Of a stretch of DNA of 64,000 nt, positions 47,205 to 59,283 are shown piece by piece. The position numbers and the translations under genes were made by a program. A model generated the notes under the pieces. The model was not told where the DNA came from and made no database searches. It saw nothing but the letters and a program-made list of their open reading frames with translations. Positions within the stretch are counted from its first letter, which is position 1, and each line of letters opens with the position of its first letter. Source of the DNA: Hymenopus coronatus (taxonomy: Eukaryota > Arthropoda > Insecta > Mantodea > Hymenopodidae); NCBI GenBank assembly GCA_030762935.1, contig CM060900.1, positions 391,333,632-391,397,631 of the forward strand. The letters run 5' to 3'.

Positions 47205-47835
47205 TGGCTGAACAAATGCAGTTTGTAAAATTTCGCAGAGGTAAGCCTTTAGCGAGTGGTGAGAAAGTCGTAATTTTGAATTGTCAGAAACTATATAAGA
47301 AATGTCCCATGTTTACCATCAAGGATGTTAACACTGACAGCAGAGTTTACAAGTGTGTGTGCATTAAGTATAAATTCTGCACATAGTGAAAGATTAAAAG
47401 CACGCAATTTGAACACACATGGAAAATCAAGGAAATGTTAAAAGCCAGTGCTAGAAGTTCAGTATGACAGATTTCTTAGGAGTGCAGTGCATCAAAAAGT
47501 TCATACTTTGTTCCTTAATATTGAGCCACATACAATCAAGAAATTAATTACAAAGCATTTGTAAATGGTGACTCCAATCTTTGGTATGTTCAAACATCTT
47601 TTTATAAGCTGTTACTTGATGTTGATTTCAAATTCCAGAAAAGAAAATGTAAGAATATCATTGTTGATCATGGTGATGTATTGTTAAATTCCCGCATATA
47701 AACAGGAAAGTTGGAAGCTGTATTTTCTCGACAAAACATGTGAAGGCCACAAAATTTCCCAGGTATGGGCAGACACCACCATTAAGAGTAAAATGCAAGC
47801 AGAAGAAGATGAAGGGAGAGGGTAGGAGTAGAACT
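47205..47835 (+). pseudogene. DDE transposase pseudogene, N-terminal half
   Basis: Starts MAEQMQFVKFRRGKPLASGE, then KKCPMFTIKDVN, and after shifts VHQKVHTLFLNIE, SWKLYFLDKTCEGHKISQVW and DTTIKSKMQAE. YFLDxTxxxGHKxSxxW resembles the first catalytic strand of the transposase type at 10.5-11.8 kb (usual form YFLDETW), although the start differs. The second half with the remaining catalytic residues is absent. A stop follows the DDE start and no terminal repeats were found. Confidence 0.55.
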
Positions 47836-47839
47836 CTGA

Positions 47840-48815
47840 TCTGGATGGACTATAACCTCTTTAGATTCAGATTAGATATGTTTTTCGTTTTTGTTTAGTG
47901 ATATTTATATTTCTCTATACCTTTATTTCGGAGTGCTATACACAATTGTTATCTAATCAGTAGCATGTTTCTTAACTATCCCACAAAGAGGTTAACAGGT
48001 GGAAGGAAATTGGTGATAGTTCCAAGGTTCCATGTGATTATCTCCTTTGGCACCACGTGGTTACAAAGGTAGTCCTATTATCCCTCCAATCAGAGCAAGA
48101 ACTCAAAGGAGTACATTTTGTGCTTTGTTTTCATGAGGACAAATTCATCCTGCAAAAAGGGATTATCACATTTTCCATTGTAGATCATGTGTTTCTGGAA
48201 GTCCTTGCACCATAGCTTTAAACTGCAACAAATTTATTTCCTCTTGCCTATAAGTTGAAATTTTGAAGGTTTCCTTGTTGGAATTGTACTAGTACAGTTA
48301 AAGTTGCCAGTCCTGCGGTTAATTACAATCAACCAATATCTAGCATGTACCAAGTATGTGAGAGAGATGGCAACTGAGAGAAGGGGTGTTTCCATCTCCG
48401 TACTGCTCCTAAATATATAAATTTAAACAAAATAAATAAACAAAGGTGTGAAACACTCCAACTTGGTGCCTGGTTTCTTACACTAGGTGGTGCATTGCAA
48501 ATATTTATACTTTACTCTACATTTTTCAGAAAACATTTAATTTACATTATTATTTTCTAGATTTCACATATAACTAAAATAAATAAAACAAATATAACAA
48601 AGAAAATAAAAAGGAGATTTTTCCTCATTCACACTAAAACTATCTATTTTTACCTGCTTCCTAGCAGCTGGAAGCCAATAGAGATTGAATAACTGGTAAC
48701 TGGCTATTAATCTTTAAACTAAACTAATTAAGTTCTGTATCTAAAGTTTTCTGCTGGTATCCAGCAATAAATTTACTGGTAACCAATACAAATATATCTT
48801 CTACTTTCCATATTA
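47840..48815. other. AT-rich interval, no gene recognised
   Basis: No motif or repeat end was recognised. Confidence 0.45.
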
Positions 48816-48819
48816 ATTC

Positions 48820-49190
48820 TTAAGGGATAAAAGCGCTCTGGTATACTACAGGAGTTTTAAAAATGACTGGGGTAGGGAGAAATACATTGCTATATTTGAC
48901 AAAATGGCAAAGGAGAGTATGGCATGGCAAGAATAGAACTATGATGTTAAATGGTTTAAAAGTTGATAAAGAAAAGTGTCTGCTATGTGGAAGTACAGGT
49001 AGGAATTTGCTCTGTGTTAGACTGCTCAGAAACTAAAGTATGGGAAGAGAGGTATGGAACAAAATGTGGGATAAGTTGTAGGTAAAAATATTAGTTTTAA
49101 ACTTTTTTGGAAATTATAGGATAATCGGGGATACTCTTGAGCATGTGACGTGAGGAGGGAGCAATTTTTTCTAAGTCTGAAGGTTCACTA
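48820..49190 (+). pseudogene. Non-LTR C-terminal fragment
   Basis: Fragments read RCGSIRLNGLKVDKEKCLLC and GSTGNL, then LRN and VWNKMWDKL. A C-x-x-C with following His/Cys spacing after the RT is typical of the C-terminal zinc-knuckle-like region of these elements. It is too short to place in a family. Confidence 0.5.
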
Positions 49191-51090
49191 ATAAGCATGC
49201 ACAAGCACACAGAAACAACCGGTGACTATGAGCCTTATTGTTTCTTGCATAGCAGCCAATGTGCACATCATTTGTAATAATCATAGCCAACTCTGAGAAA
49301 AAATTTCCAAGATATCTACACAATTTCTAATATGGAAGCAATCAACAGATGGTCAGTTTTTGAAAAGTCTCTGGGGCTTTATTGCTTTGCAAAGTTATGG
49401 ATGCAATCTAGCAAAATTTATTGTAGTGTGAGAAGCGAAGGTTGTATATTCTTGGTGATCTTGTAGTTTATAGCAGTTTAGAAATTAATAATAAGACATC
49501 TGTTTACTCACCACAATGATACTGAGGTCTGTCTGCAACTATTAGTTAATGAGAGTTTGCTGAGGACCAGACTGTTATGTTCTGAAGTAATGCCATCCTA
49601 CTTCCCATTAAGAGACTGGACCACATTTATCCGGATTTTTATATATATATATATATAATATGCAGGTAGGAGAATGCTTAAATAAGAGCCCTACTCTTAT
49701 GACTTCTGGTATTAATAATTGTTATATTTAGGCTAGCTTAGTTAACAAGTGAGTTAGTGTTTAGTGCACATAGCTAGTCATCATAATTTAGGGGCAGACA
49801 GTGTACATAATTATACAGTTAGTGTAATTTATTGATGAAAAAAGACTGTTGGCAGCATAATGTGATGCAAGATGGATAATTTGGCTGCACTACATTCTTG
49901 CATGTGGCTTCATGAAAAGAAAGTAAACAAATAAAGATTATAATCCTTAAGGATGCTAAGAAAAGTTCTCCAGTATGAAATCATACTAAAAAGTGATTTT
50001 AATTAAATGTTAGGTCCAAAAAAAAACAAACTAAGCTGTACTTTGAAAAAAGTATTGTGCTCACGTCCTACTTAGAAAAAATTGCATGTCACATGTTCAA
50101 AAGAAGAGCCGGATAACTTTTTTGAAACAGTTAGGCAAATATGTAAGGAAGGAAAGAGAGAAGTGGTTGAGGAAAATATTAAAGAAAGAGAGAAACTTGA
50201 CTACATAAATGATGAGGAAGGTAGCTTTAGTAATGGATATAAGTTAAGTGAGAAACTGAGAGGATATACTCAGTGTAAGGAGGGATACATATTATAGCAT
50301 TCAAGTTTATCCGGCTAGGTATTGCCGCCCTAAGCGTGGCATCAACACCAAGTGTAACATTAAAGTTTTTCTGCTATGGTATTTGGGGAACGGATACTTG
50401 AAAATGAGTGTAGTCTGAGGTATTGGGGGTTAAAATTATCTATGCTTAACCTAAAAGTAGGAAACAGGACCAGGTATAGTGAAATGTAATACACTACTTG
50501 AAATCATATGCTATGAATTAGCTCAAAGTGATAACTAAATTGTATTATACAAAGAGATGATAATGAGGATGAGCTTTTTACATGTTGATGATTATTAATT
50601 TAGATTGTGGTCACTTTCCCTTCTGACCCAGGGTTATGACATTGGTTCCAAGGTATCATGGGAGGTCTTGAAGTATTTCACTTTGAAAATAAATATTTAA
50701 TTAATTTTCATTATTTTAATTTAATTCTATTTCATCTTAATATATGTAATTCCTATGAGTTTTTATATTTTATCTACAAATATTATTACCTTTCATTTAT
50801 TTATTATTCCTCTTAATCATATTATACTCTCTTTCACTATTATCACAGATTTAATTATTTTCACCTAACTACAGCTTTATAACTTCACAATACAATGTCA
50901 CGTTTTTCTTTTTCTTCTTCTAAATTTATGTCTACTGACCTTCAAACTTCTACTCAAACTTCTTCGCCAGTAAGTTTGAGTTGTATATTTATGGATGCTC
51001 TTTAACTGCTGTGGTTTTTTACCATCCCATTCTATATTGGGTATGAAAGACTGCTTAATTTTGTTCAGAGCCCTCTAAAATTATTTCTCA
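49191..51090. other. Mostly unassigned; SINE C piece at the end
   Basis: A 71-residue frame at 50082-50297 (Glu/Lys-rich, EEPDNFFETVRQICKEGKRE) looks like coding relic, perhaps non-LTR ORF1, but I do not recognise it. An (AT)n run lies at 49640-49658. The part from 50975 is a SINE fragment. Confidence 0.4.
50975..51085 (-). repeat. tRNA-derived SINE, family C, copy 4 (fragment)
   Basis: ATTTATGGATGCTCTTTAACTGCTGTGG and CATCCCATTCTATATTGGGT match copies 1 and 3. The rest of the body is missing past about 51085. Confidence 0.8.
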
Positions 51091-51104
51091 ACTTTATACT
51101 TTTC

Positions 51105-52200
51105 ATTATAATATTAGGTGTTGAGGGAGTGATATGGGTCATGTTACAAAGTGAGACAAGAAAGTGCCAAAACATAGCTTTGAGTGTGGTATGTAATCTG
51201 CCAGGAATGTCAGACTTTTATGATGCAAGCTTTACAGTAATTTAGAGAATGACATGGAAGTTTTGTGACAGAAGTATGATAATTTAGACTTCTTGGTATT
51301 AGGGGACTTCAATGCAAGAATAGGGGAAGAGCAAGTACATTTAGCTGATTTAAAATATTACCAAACAAAATAAAATAATTATATAAAGAGGCATATTAGA
51401 TACAAAATAAGTAACAAAGAAGGGAAAAGTTAATACATTTTGTGAAATTAATAATCTATTAATGTGTAATGGGGCAAGAGGATCAGACAAGTCAGGGGAG
51501 CTCACATTTATCAATGAAAGGGGAGAAAGTGTACTTCATTATATGTTGTATTTACAGAATTTAGATAATAATCTTGTAGATTTTGAGGTTCTATAAAGAG
51601 TATTAAATAGCTACTATTTCTCATTAAGAACAACTTTCAAAACAGTGGGAGTAGTAAATCAAGAAGAAGATATAGAGGAAAGTAAAACCAATGAAAATTA
51701 CAAATGGCGTACAGAGGAGAGAGAATTTTTTATTGGGAATTTAAACTCAAGTAGAGAAAAGAAATCTCAAGGTGATATTACCCAAACTTATTGAGGAGGG
51801 ATAAGCTGAAGCAATGCTGTACCTAGAAGGGGAAGTGAAGCTAGTAGGAATGATAATGAAAATTACAAATCAAAGGGAAAATATAAAAAAAGGATAGTAT
51901 GATGGGGATTGCATTGCAACAAAAAGCACGTTAGGAGAGTTTAGGAGATGGAAACAATCAGGAAAACAGGCCAAAACAGGATTTTCTAATAGCAAGGTGG
52001 GGCTATAAATGTTTAATTGAGGAGAAAAAGAAAAAGTGGATTGATAAAATTGGACAAAAGACCTATGAGGCAGCAAACCAGCATGATAGCAAATCGATAT
52101 AGGATTTGGTAAAAAAAAAAAAAAAAAGAGTATCTAAGACTAAGGTATTGCAGAATAAAATAGGTCCTAATAAATGGAAGGAGTATTTCGAGAAATTAAT
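51105..52200 (+). pseudogene. Non-LTR endonuclease and RT start
   Basis: Frames read WVMLQSETRKCQNIALSVVC, then FLVLGDFNARIGEEQVHLAD (GDFN endonuclease motif), KLIHFVK, ELTFINERGES, then SKTNENYKWRTEEREFFIGN and finally GPNKWKEYFEKL near 52170, the RT entry. The reading frame then runs into a Tc1 fragment. The lineage is the same style as the - strand endonuclease at 28.6 kb. The RT of a like-oriented element appears at 54957, beyond an inverted element, and may be its continuation. Confidence 0.7.
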
Positions 52201-52204
52201 TCAT

Positions 52205-52450
52205 CAGTGTCAGTACTTGCATAATGGTGCCCCTGCTCATAGAACAAAGATGGTTCAAAAGTTCCTAAAAGACAATAATATTCCCATTCTTGACTGGCCT
52301 GGTAACTCTCTCACCTAAATTCATTTTGAAGATAAGGGTCGAAATGGACAAAACCATTTTGAAAATCTAGCAGACTCGATGCCTAGGAGACTCATGAAAG
52401 TGATACAAGTTAATATGACCAAGTACTAATTGTATGGAGAAGTTAAAAAT
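52205..52450 (+). pseudogene. Tc1-family transposase C-terminal fragment
   Basis: Reads QYLHNGAPAHRTKMVQKFLK, DNNIPILDWPGNS and, after an internal gap, ENLADSMPRRLMKVIQVN with TKY and a stop. N-G-A-P-x-H, L-D-W-P-x-x-S and the D-S-M-P-R-R-x-x-x-V-I tail are Tc1 landmarks. The part carrying the catalytic Glu (N-P-I-E) has been deleted between them. It sits inside a non-LTR ORF. Confidence 0.75.
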
Positions 52451-52787
52451 AAAAACCATGTAAAGTCAGTGTTTGTTTTTATTACCATGTAAAGATTTCC
52501 ATTACAGTGACTGTAAAGCAATGCAATTTGACTGCATAACCAGTAGTTACCCTAATCAACATACAAACTGAATATGCATGAATTTCAAATTGTAATCATT
52601 AAGCACAGAATGAAAAACAGGATTTTTGCTTTCCTATATGTTGGTAATATTATGGAACATGATTTTTCCTTCTCGAGTACATGAAGCCTGTATAATACAG
52701 AACATCTGGTAAGTCTAGTTGAGGAAATGGTTTCAAAGTTAGACAATCTTGAATACAAAATGTCTTAAGGATTAATATAATTTACTT

Positions 52788-54560
52788 ATATTATTTATTT
52801 ATTTATTTTTTACTTACAAAAGTGCTAAGTATAGACATAGTTAGGGTTGACCTTAACCCTAGTTAGTTGGCCAGGCTGTAACTATTTCACTATACAAAAA
52901 TTTTACAATTTTACATAGCTATCCTTAATCATGTTAAATCTGATCTAGGTTCCGTATTTTTCAACTGATCATTCCCATTTCCTCTTTACCTTCCAAAAAA
53001 ACTCCCCCATTTAGGTATCTGCTTCTGATCTTCAAAAAACTTCCCTAGTACAATTTCTTTGTTCAATAACCATTTCTTATTTATTAAGCTTTCCCTCTGA
53101 TTCTTTGTGGCCTTACATTCAAGTAAAATGTGAATTTCATCTTCCTTGCCCCATAAATGGGGCACATTCCTGGGATAACCTCCCCCCACCCCACATTCCC
53201 CTTAGTTTCCAAAAATCCAATCTGAATTAAGCAAACACTTTCATGTTTTTTACAAATTAAAATGTACTTCTTCTCTGGGTCATCTTTTAATTCCTTGTAA
53301 AATGACAGTGAGCCTTTCTCCTTAACCTCGGATAATAGGATCTGCCTATCTATATCTTCCATTCTCGATCTCACTACCCTCCAAGAACCTCTTCCTAAGT
53401 GTCATATTTCAACCCAAATATCTCCTAACCTATTTTTAATTATCTGTTCCCTGATTTCCCTCAACCACTCATTAGATACAGTATCCAAACTTTCCTCTTG
53501 ATATATCAGGATTTTTTCGCTAATTCTGTATTAGGTAACTCTTGGACTTGAAATATTTCAGGATTTTCTACATCATTTACCCTCTCTCACTTACCTTTCC
53601 TAACTCTTATAATGCTGCTGCATTAAGAATAATAATAGGAATTCCTAGAATTAATTTACAGAAACTTCTTGATACTAAATTCATATTATGCCAACCCGCA
53701 TCTATTTCCTAAATTTCCCCTCCATAACTCCATTGAGATTCAACCAAGGCAGAATAATGCCTTTCAAACCACTTAATATTCATTACTGGCATTATATATA
53801 AGCATTTTTGTATTTCTTTTATGGCCATTCTCCCCTTAACCATTTCATTTCTTCTATCCATAAGCGCAAATTGTGTATGTATGCACTCTTACCCTCTGAT
53901 CTTGCCATTTTCATTTGTTGAACCAACTTTTTCTTTAAGGTTCTCTGCTCCACTAATAAATCTCTGCTAACAAATATATTTGTCACTTTTAATTTCTTAG
54001 ATTTCTTCAGTGCTTAATAGACAGTCCGCATAGATATAAACCATAATACTATTTTCCTTCTTCCTATAATTCTTAAAAGCTTCAGAACTTCCCATCCATT
54101 AAGGACCATCTCTAGTTTCTCTTCCAAAATCTCCCTTATTTCCTGAGCTGGCCATACTCCTCTCCTCTAATCCTGTTATTACCGGATTGAATTTCTGGTA
54201 TCTTTCCTCCAAGGAATCCACTCTTCTTTTAATGGCTTGAACTTTTGTTTTCACGTTCTATATTTCGGTTTTGATTTTTTCTTTAATTTCTTTTACCACA
54301 CGTCATTCATTAGTTTTTCTAGCTTTTCTTCCATTTCCTGTAATTTGTTCAAAATTCCTTCACCAATCTATGGTCTCTGTCAGGCCCAGGATTCATCTCC
54401 TGTCCTCCAATAATTAATAACATGCTGATTGTACACACAACTGCAACAATGTTTGTTGTTTCCCCATTCTAAACTTTTGTTCCTGAACAGATTCTATTTC
54501 CTTCTACCAAAAAGACCAGTTCTTGCTCTGTAGATTTTTAATCTCATTCCCATTATTCTG
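52788..54560 (-). pseudogene. Non-LTR element, C-terminal part and 3' end (- strand)
   Basis: On the - strand, 53374 to 52986 encodes MRSRMEDIDRQILLSEVKEK, SLSFYKELKDDPEKKYI, QIGFLETKGNVG and CPxxGxxDEIHILLECKATK, a C-terminal C-x-x-C...H...C unit. The 3' end, with AACTAACTAGGGTTAAGGTC and an (AAAT)n tail seen as (TTTA)n at 52790-52806, resembles the 3' end of the + strand element at 56580-56800. It is head to head with that element. Confidence 0.7.
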
Positions 54561-54607
54561 CTACTTATGTCACTTTTCAACTTCCTCCTGCAGCTCCCAC
54601 AGAAGAC

Positions 54608-54738
54608 AACTTCTCTCTCTCTCCCTTCCCCATTCCTCTCCCCCTCCCCTCCCCTCTCCCTCCCTCTCCCCTCCCCCTCCCCCATCCTCTCCCCTTCCCT
54701 ATCCCCTCCCCCCGCCCTCCCTCCCCCTCGACCTCCTC
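54608..54738 (+). repeat. C/T-rich low-complexity tract
   Basis: Irregular CCCTCTCC/CTCCCCTCCC runs. Pro/Ser-rich frames over it are artefacts. Confidence 0.95.
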
Positions 54739-54949
54739 AAAATGCATTATCATATGAAGTTGTTTAATAACTTACTTGTGGTTATAAATCTTGATAGGCT
54801 CTATTCTGGCATCATATAACATAATGTAGTATCTAACCACAGAACAATGTCTAACTAGGGTTTATTTATTCTAAGTCCATAAAATGGCACTAAGTAAATT
54901 ATGGATATTTTTGGCTTTGAGATGTTATATTAATATGAATCTAGAAGAT

Positions 54950-56800
54950 GTAAATTATGTTTGAGATAACCATTTCTATGAAAAGTATGTTGGAAGCAGC
55001 AGGGTTCAGGAAGGAAAAAAGAACAGTGAATAATGTTTTCATGATTAAAATGATAGATAAATATCTAGGTAAAAAAACTGATAGAGTTTATACTATATTC
55101 ATTGATCTAGAAAAAGTATGTGATAGGGTGCTTACAGAAACACTGTGGCACAAATTCAATAAGTAGTTCATAAGTTTGAGTATGATCGGTATATTGGAGT
55201 TATGAAACATTTCTGTGTTAAATGTAGCTTTAGGAAAGTACCCAGGGATAATGAGAGAGAGCTTAGACAGGGTTGTAAATTAGTCCCTTCTTGTTTAGTC
55301 TGTTCATTGACAATATTTTGGAATGTTTGTATCATGCCTCTACCTATATGTCTGCCATTAAAAATTGACATATTTCTGGGTTGCTCTTTGCAGACAATAT
55401 GGTCGTGTATTCAATATCAGCAGCCTTAAAGTTAGCTATAATGGAGATTGATTAATTATGAAAATAAATGAGGATAAAACTAAAATTATGGTGTTTAATT
55501 TGCGTAATGGTTCATGGCAGACAAAAAAAAAAATTCAAGTTGTAAGCTGATTCTCATATCTGAGTTTTAAGCTGAGTACTGATGGAGGATGGAGATACAG
55601 AAAAGATTTGCAATAGTACAGGGAAGAATGGGAATGCCAGTTGCAGGAAAATATTTGAAGATGACAACAACTATGCATATTAAATGATTTGAAAGACATT
55701 ATTCTAGGTTGATTGAATCTAGATGGATTTATGGAGGGGAAATTTCAGGAATAGTTGAGGGATGGAGCAAAATGGATGGAGTTTTAAAAAGTTTATGTAA
55801 ACTAATTTTGGGGGCTCCTAATAATACTGAAAATAAAGCAGCTTTAATAGAATTAGAAAAGGTAGAAATGAGAGGTTACTGATGGAGAGAGCACTGAATA
55901 TTTATTTTGATACAAGAGTTACCTGATACTGATATTGTGAAAATATACCTGATATATCAAGAAGAAAATATGAGTAATATGTCTTTAGCCTGAATGAAGA
56001 ACATCAGGGAAGTTATTTAAAAATGGGTTACGAGATTTGTGGGTTAAAATAAGACATTTTGGAAGAGGTTTTTTTAGATAAGAGCGATCAAGATTGGAAG
56101 ATATGGATAGACAAGTTTTTGCTCGGATGAAGGAGGAGAAAAAGTATACTGGTGTGCTACAGGGAACTAAAAGATGACTCAGAAAAGGAGTAATACTTGT
56201 CAGTTTGTACAAAAAATGAAAGAAAAGGATTACTCTGGTTTCAGTTAGGTGTTTGGAAACTAAAGAGAACAAGAGGAGAGTTTTCCCCAGGAATGTGAGC
56301 AATCTGTGGGAAGAAGGAAGTTGAAATTCACATTGTCTTTCAGTTTGAAGCCATAAATAATTGGAGTGATAGCTTAATAAGTAATAAGTGACTACTTAGG
56401 AGCAAAGAAATTGTAATTAGAAAGATATTTTGAGGGTCTAAAGCACATAGCTAATTTAGGGGAGTTTTTATGAAAGGTTAGGATGAAATGGAAATGGTCA
56501 GTAGAAGAACGAAAAGCATGGAACTTATGTTAATTTTAGGTGACAAAGGCTAGCAATGTAAAATCTGTATAAAATTTGGCTTTGTGTATATTAAATCTAG
56601 ACGACCAGATCAACTAACCAGAGTTAAGGCTAGACCTTAACTAAGCTGTAAATGGTAGGGTATTTTGTAATTTCCAAGAAAAATTATAAATTGTATACAG
56701 AAATTGAATTGTGTATATTGGATATGACTGGCTAAGAGCCTGGGTTAAATGTCTAGTCACATTCATAAATTTAGCAGTTTAGCAGAAATAAATAAATGCA
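54950..56800 (+). pseudogene. Non-LTR reverse transcriptase and C-terminal region (+ strand)
   Basis: Reads EAAGFRKEKRTVNNVFMIKM, IDKYLGKKTDRVYTIFIDLE (RT motif A), RQGCKLVPS (the x-Q-G block), then NEDKTKIMVFNL-like residues, LCKLILGAPNNTENKAALIE, RSRLEDMDRQVFARMKEEK and a tail ending in (AAAT)n at 56784-56793. The order is RT palm, thumb and C-terminal domain. Motif C is degraded. The C-terminal ERSRLEDMDRQ block is shared with the - strand element at 53.3 kb, showing both belong to one family. Confidence 0.75.
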
Positions 56801-57045
56801 TAAATACACTTTAGGAAGCTTATGTTGCTATAGGATATAAGAATGTTAAAGGAAATTTAATAAGGAATGACGTATCCCAACAAAATCTGCCATATCTACC
56901 AATATAACAATTGCCACTAACCCTCAGATACTTCACTGTGTGTCACTCTATTTTGGAAATGATCATTACAGCAGTGATTTAAAATCCTCTGTAAACAGCA
57001 CATGAACAAAATATTTGAAGCTTTCTTAAGCCCATACTGTATATA

Positions 57046-58508
57046 AACTGATGTACAAAACCTAAGGAGATTTGCATGCTGTGCCACTGCCAATAAACAT
57101 AGCTTGATGAAACTTGAATCATACATAGAGAGAACTGCTACAATATGCTGCAGTGGGCAACTAAGCAAAGTATGCAATTAGACAAATAAAAATGGTACTT
57201 TTATTCATAGAAAATGAGCTACAGTGAAATCACTGTCATGACAGTCCTCTGGATTTACAAGAATAGGGTCATGGTGCTTAAAAGTGTCTATGATCACCAC
57301 AGACAGCAATGCATGCTCTACATCATGCTACTAAGCTGGACACAAGGTTGGTAAGGACTTCTTGTGGTATGGCATTCCATTTCCTCCACCAGCACTGTTG
57401 GCACTGTTGGTTATGGTGCATGTGGACATGATGCAATGCATTTCCCCAAAGCTCCTGCATGTGGTCATTGTGATTTAAATTGGGGAATGGGCATGCCAGT
57501 CCATTTGCAAATATCCTCTCATTCCAAGGGATCCTTTACCTATGCTGTTGCATTCAGTCGCTCATTGTCATCTATAAAAATGAAGTCAGGGCTGACTGCA
57601 CTCCAGAAAGGATGCACATGGGGAAGGAGTACAGTATAACAATAACGTTGACCAGTGATCATATTATGCCTCCCCACACCATAACACCTGGACCACCAAA
57701 ATGATGATTTGAAGGATGTTGCTGGGTGCATTACATGTTCTCACCTCTTGCCATCAAGAATCACTACTCAGACTAAATCTGCTTTCATCAAGAAGAATAT
57801 GTGACCCCACTCCTGGTTTGTCTAATTCTGATGCTCTTGGGACTATCATAAGCAGTGCTGCCGATGTGTGGGTATCATTGGAACACAACATACTGGCCAT
57901 CTGGCAAGGAGTCCATCTCTCTGCAGTTGTTGCCACTGTGTAGCATGAGATTGCATTCCCAGTAGTCCTGTTAAATGTGGTTGCAATTGCACCTGCTGTT
58001 TGACATGGATCCCTTCTTGCTTTTTGCACAATGTAGCAGTTATCTGCTGCTGTAGATGACCATGATCGACCATCTCCTCTCGTTGGGGCAGCAGCGCCTG
58101 TGGTTTGGAAGACTCCCTAATGCCTATAAAACAATGCTGTGAACAATATCAAACTTCTGGGCAACAATCGTCACACTTTGTCTTTCTTCCAGTTTCCCGA
58201 TAATTCTTCCCTGTGTGAAGTAATCCAAATGTTGTCTGTGGGTTATGTTGTAAAGAACACCACCACTTCAATGCACCTTAATAACTTGGATTGCCACATA
58301 CTGTCTTGTCCTGCTTCTTCAACTGCTCTGTGTTGCAGGACCAGACCCTGTCAGTGCTATGGTCTCACTACACTCACGCTGTTCCAGCTTTCTGTGTACA
58401 TGTGAGAGACCTGCGGTAACATATTCCCTCACTTTCATTCATTTCCACCAAGTAGTTCATATGTCATGTTAATTTATCCATCTCATCCTTAGGTTTTTCA
58501 CACCAGTG
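57046..58508 (-). mobile_element. Second Tc1-family transposon with inverted repeats
   Basis: The left end AACTGATGTACAAAACCTAA and the reverse complement of the right end CACTGGTGTGAAAAACCTAA match over about 23 bases, with flanking TA at 57044-57045 and 58509-58510. On the - strand, fragments read LLDESRFSLSSD (first Asp), VLLPHVHPFWSAVSPDFIFI, DDNERLNATA (second Asp region) and VLVEEMEC. These match a common arthropod Tc1 transposase. Stops and frame changes are frequent. It differs from the Tc1 at 17.9 kb in end sequence and protein. Confidence 0.88.
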
Positions 58509-58769
58509 TAACTGCAAGGTAGGTGAAATCGCTACTGCAGTTATTAAGGAATTTTGCACAATAGCTAATGTTCGTAACATTGTAGTCACCACTGAATAGC
58601 CATTATAAATAATGTAGCACAGTAGTGCTCATTAGTGATGGTTTTATGTTTGGCAAGAATGAACTGAAAACAAAAGACGTAATTATCAATATTCAGTAAA
58701 ATGATGAACATCATGGTTTATTTAATTCTATCTTTCCTGACTTGCAGTTAAGAACTAGGTATTAACAAA

Positions 58770-58815
58770 AGCATATACACTGCATTTCTCTTAGCATATA
58801 CACTGCATTTCTCTT
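58770..58815 (+). repeat. 23-bp tandem duplication
   Basis: AGCATATACACTGCATTTCTCTT occurs twice in a row, immediately before the CT array. Confidence 0.95.
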
Positions 58816-58826
58816 CTTTTTTTTTT

Positions 58827-58829
58827 CTT

Positions 58830-58904
<75 letters not shown>
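58827..58904 (+). repeat. (CT)n microsatellite upstream of exon E
   Basis: More than 30 CT units flanked by T/C-rich runs, ending about 240 bases before exon E. Arg/Glu-repeat frames on the - strand are artefacts. Confidence 0.95.
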
Positions 58905-58907
<3 letters not shown>

Positions 58908-59147
58908 CTTTTTTCTTTTAAGGGCACAACCACTGCCAATAAAAAGAGATGTAAACATTTCTGTTTCCAACTTTAAAAAAACTCTGTTAGGATTTGTCAA
59001 AATTTATGCACAGTTTGACATGATTAACAATGATGATACTGCAGAAATTGATAAAACATTAATTTAGTATACTCCAAATTGCATTTTTCAATTGTTGGTT
59101 GCTTTTTTCATTTCTTTTGATTAATTTTGCTTTGTTTGACATTACAG

Positions 59148-59283
59148 AACACTAAATAACACGGAGTTTGAATGTCTACATCTTAAAGAGAGATGTGAGC
59201 GCAATCAACAAGACTTGCAAGAAATGGCATTGAAGTACAGCCAGCAGCTGCAGAAAGTTGAAGATTTGTCTTCGAAGCTCCAG
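59148..59283 (+). CDS. Slmap: SLMAP coding exon E (coiled coil)
   Basis: This 136-nt exon completes the split Arg and reads TLNNTEFECLHLKERCERNQ, ending KVEDLSSKLQ. The family shows the related pattern SLSNTEDECTHLKEMNER and IKDLSDKL (human, from memory). Acceptor ATTACAG and donor GTATGC are both acceptable. It ends in phase 0, matching exon F. All of it is predicted coiled coil. A long (CT)n array lies about 230 bases upstream of the exon within the intron. Confidence 0.93.

Noticed and set aside
58748..59000. Arg-Glu repeat protein on the - strand
   Set aside because: Translation of the (CT)n array; no splice or coding context.
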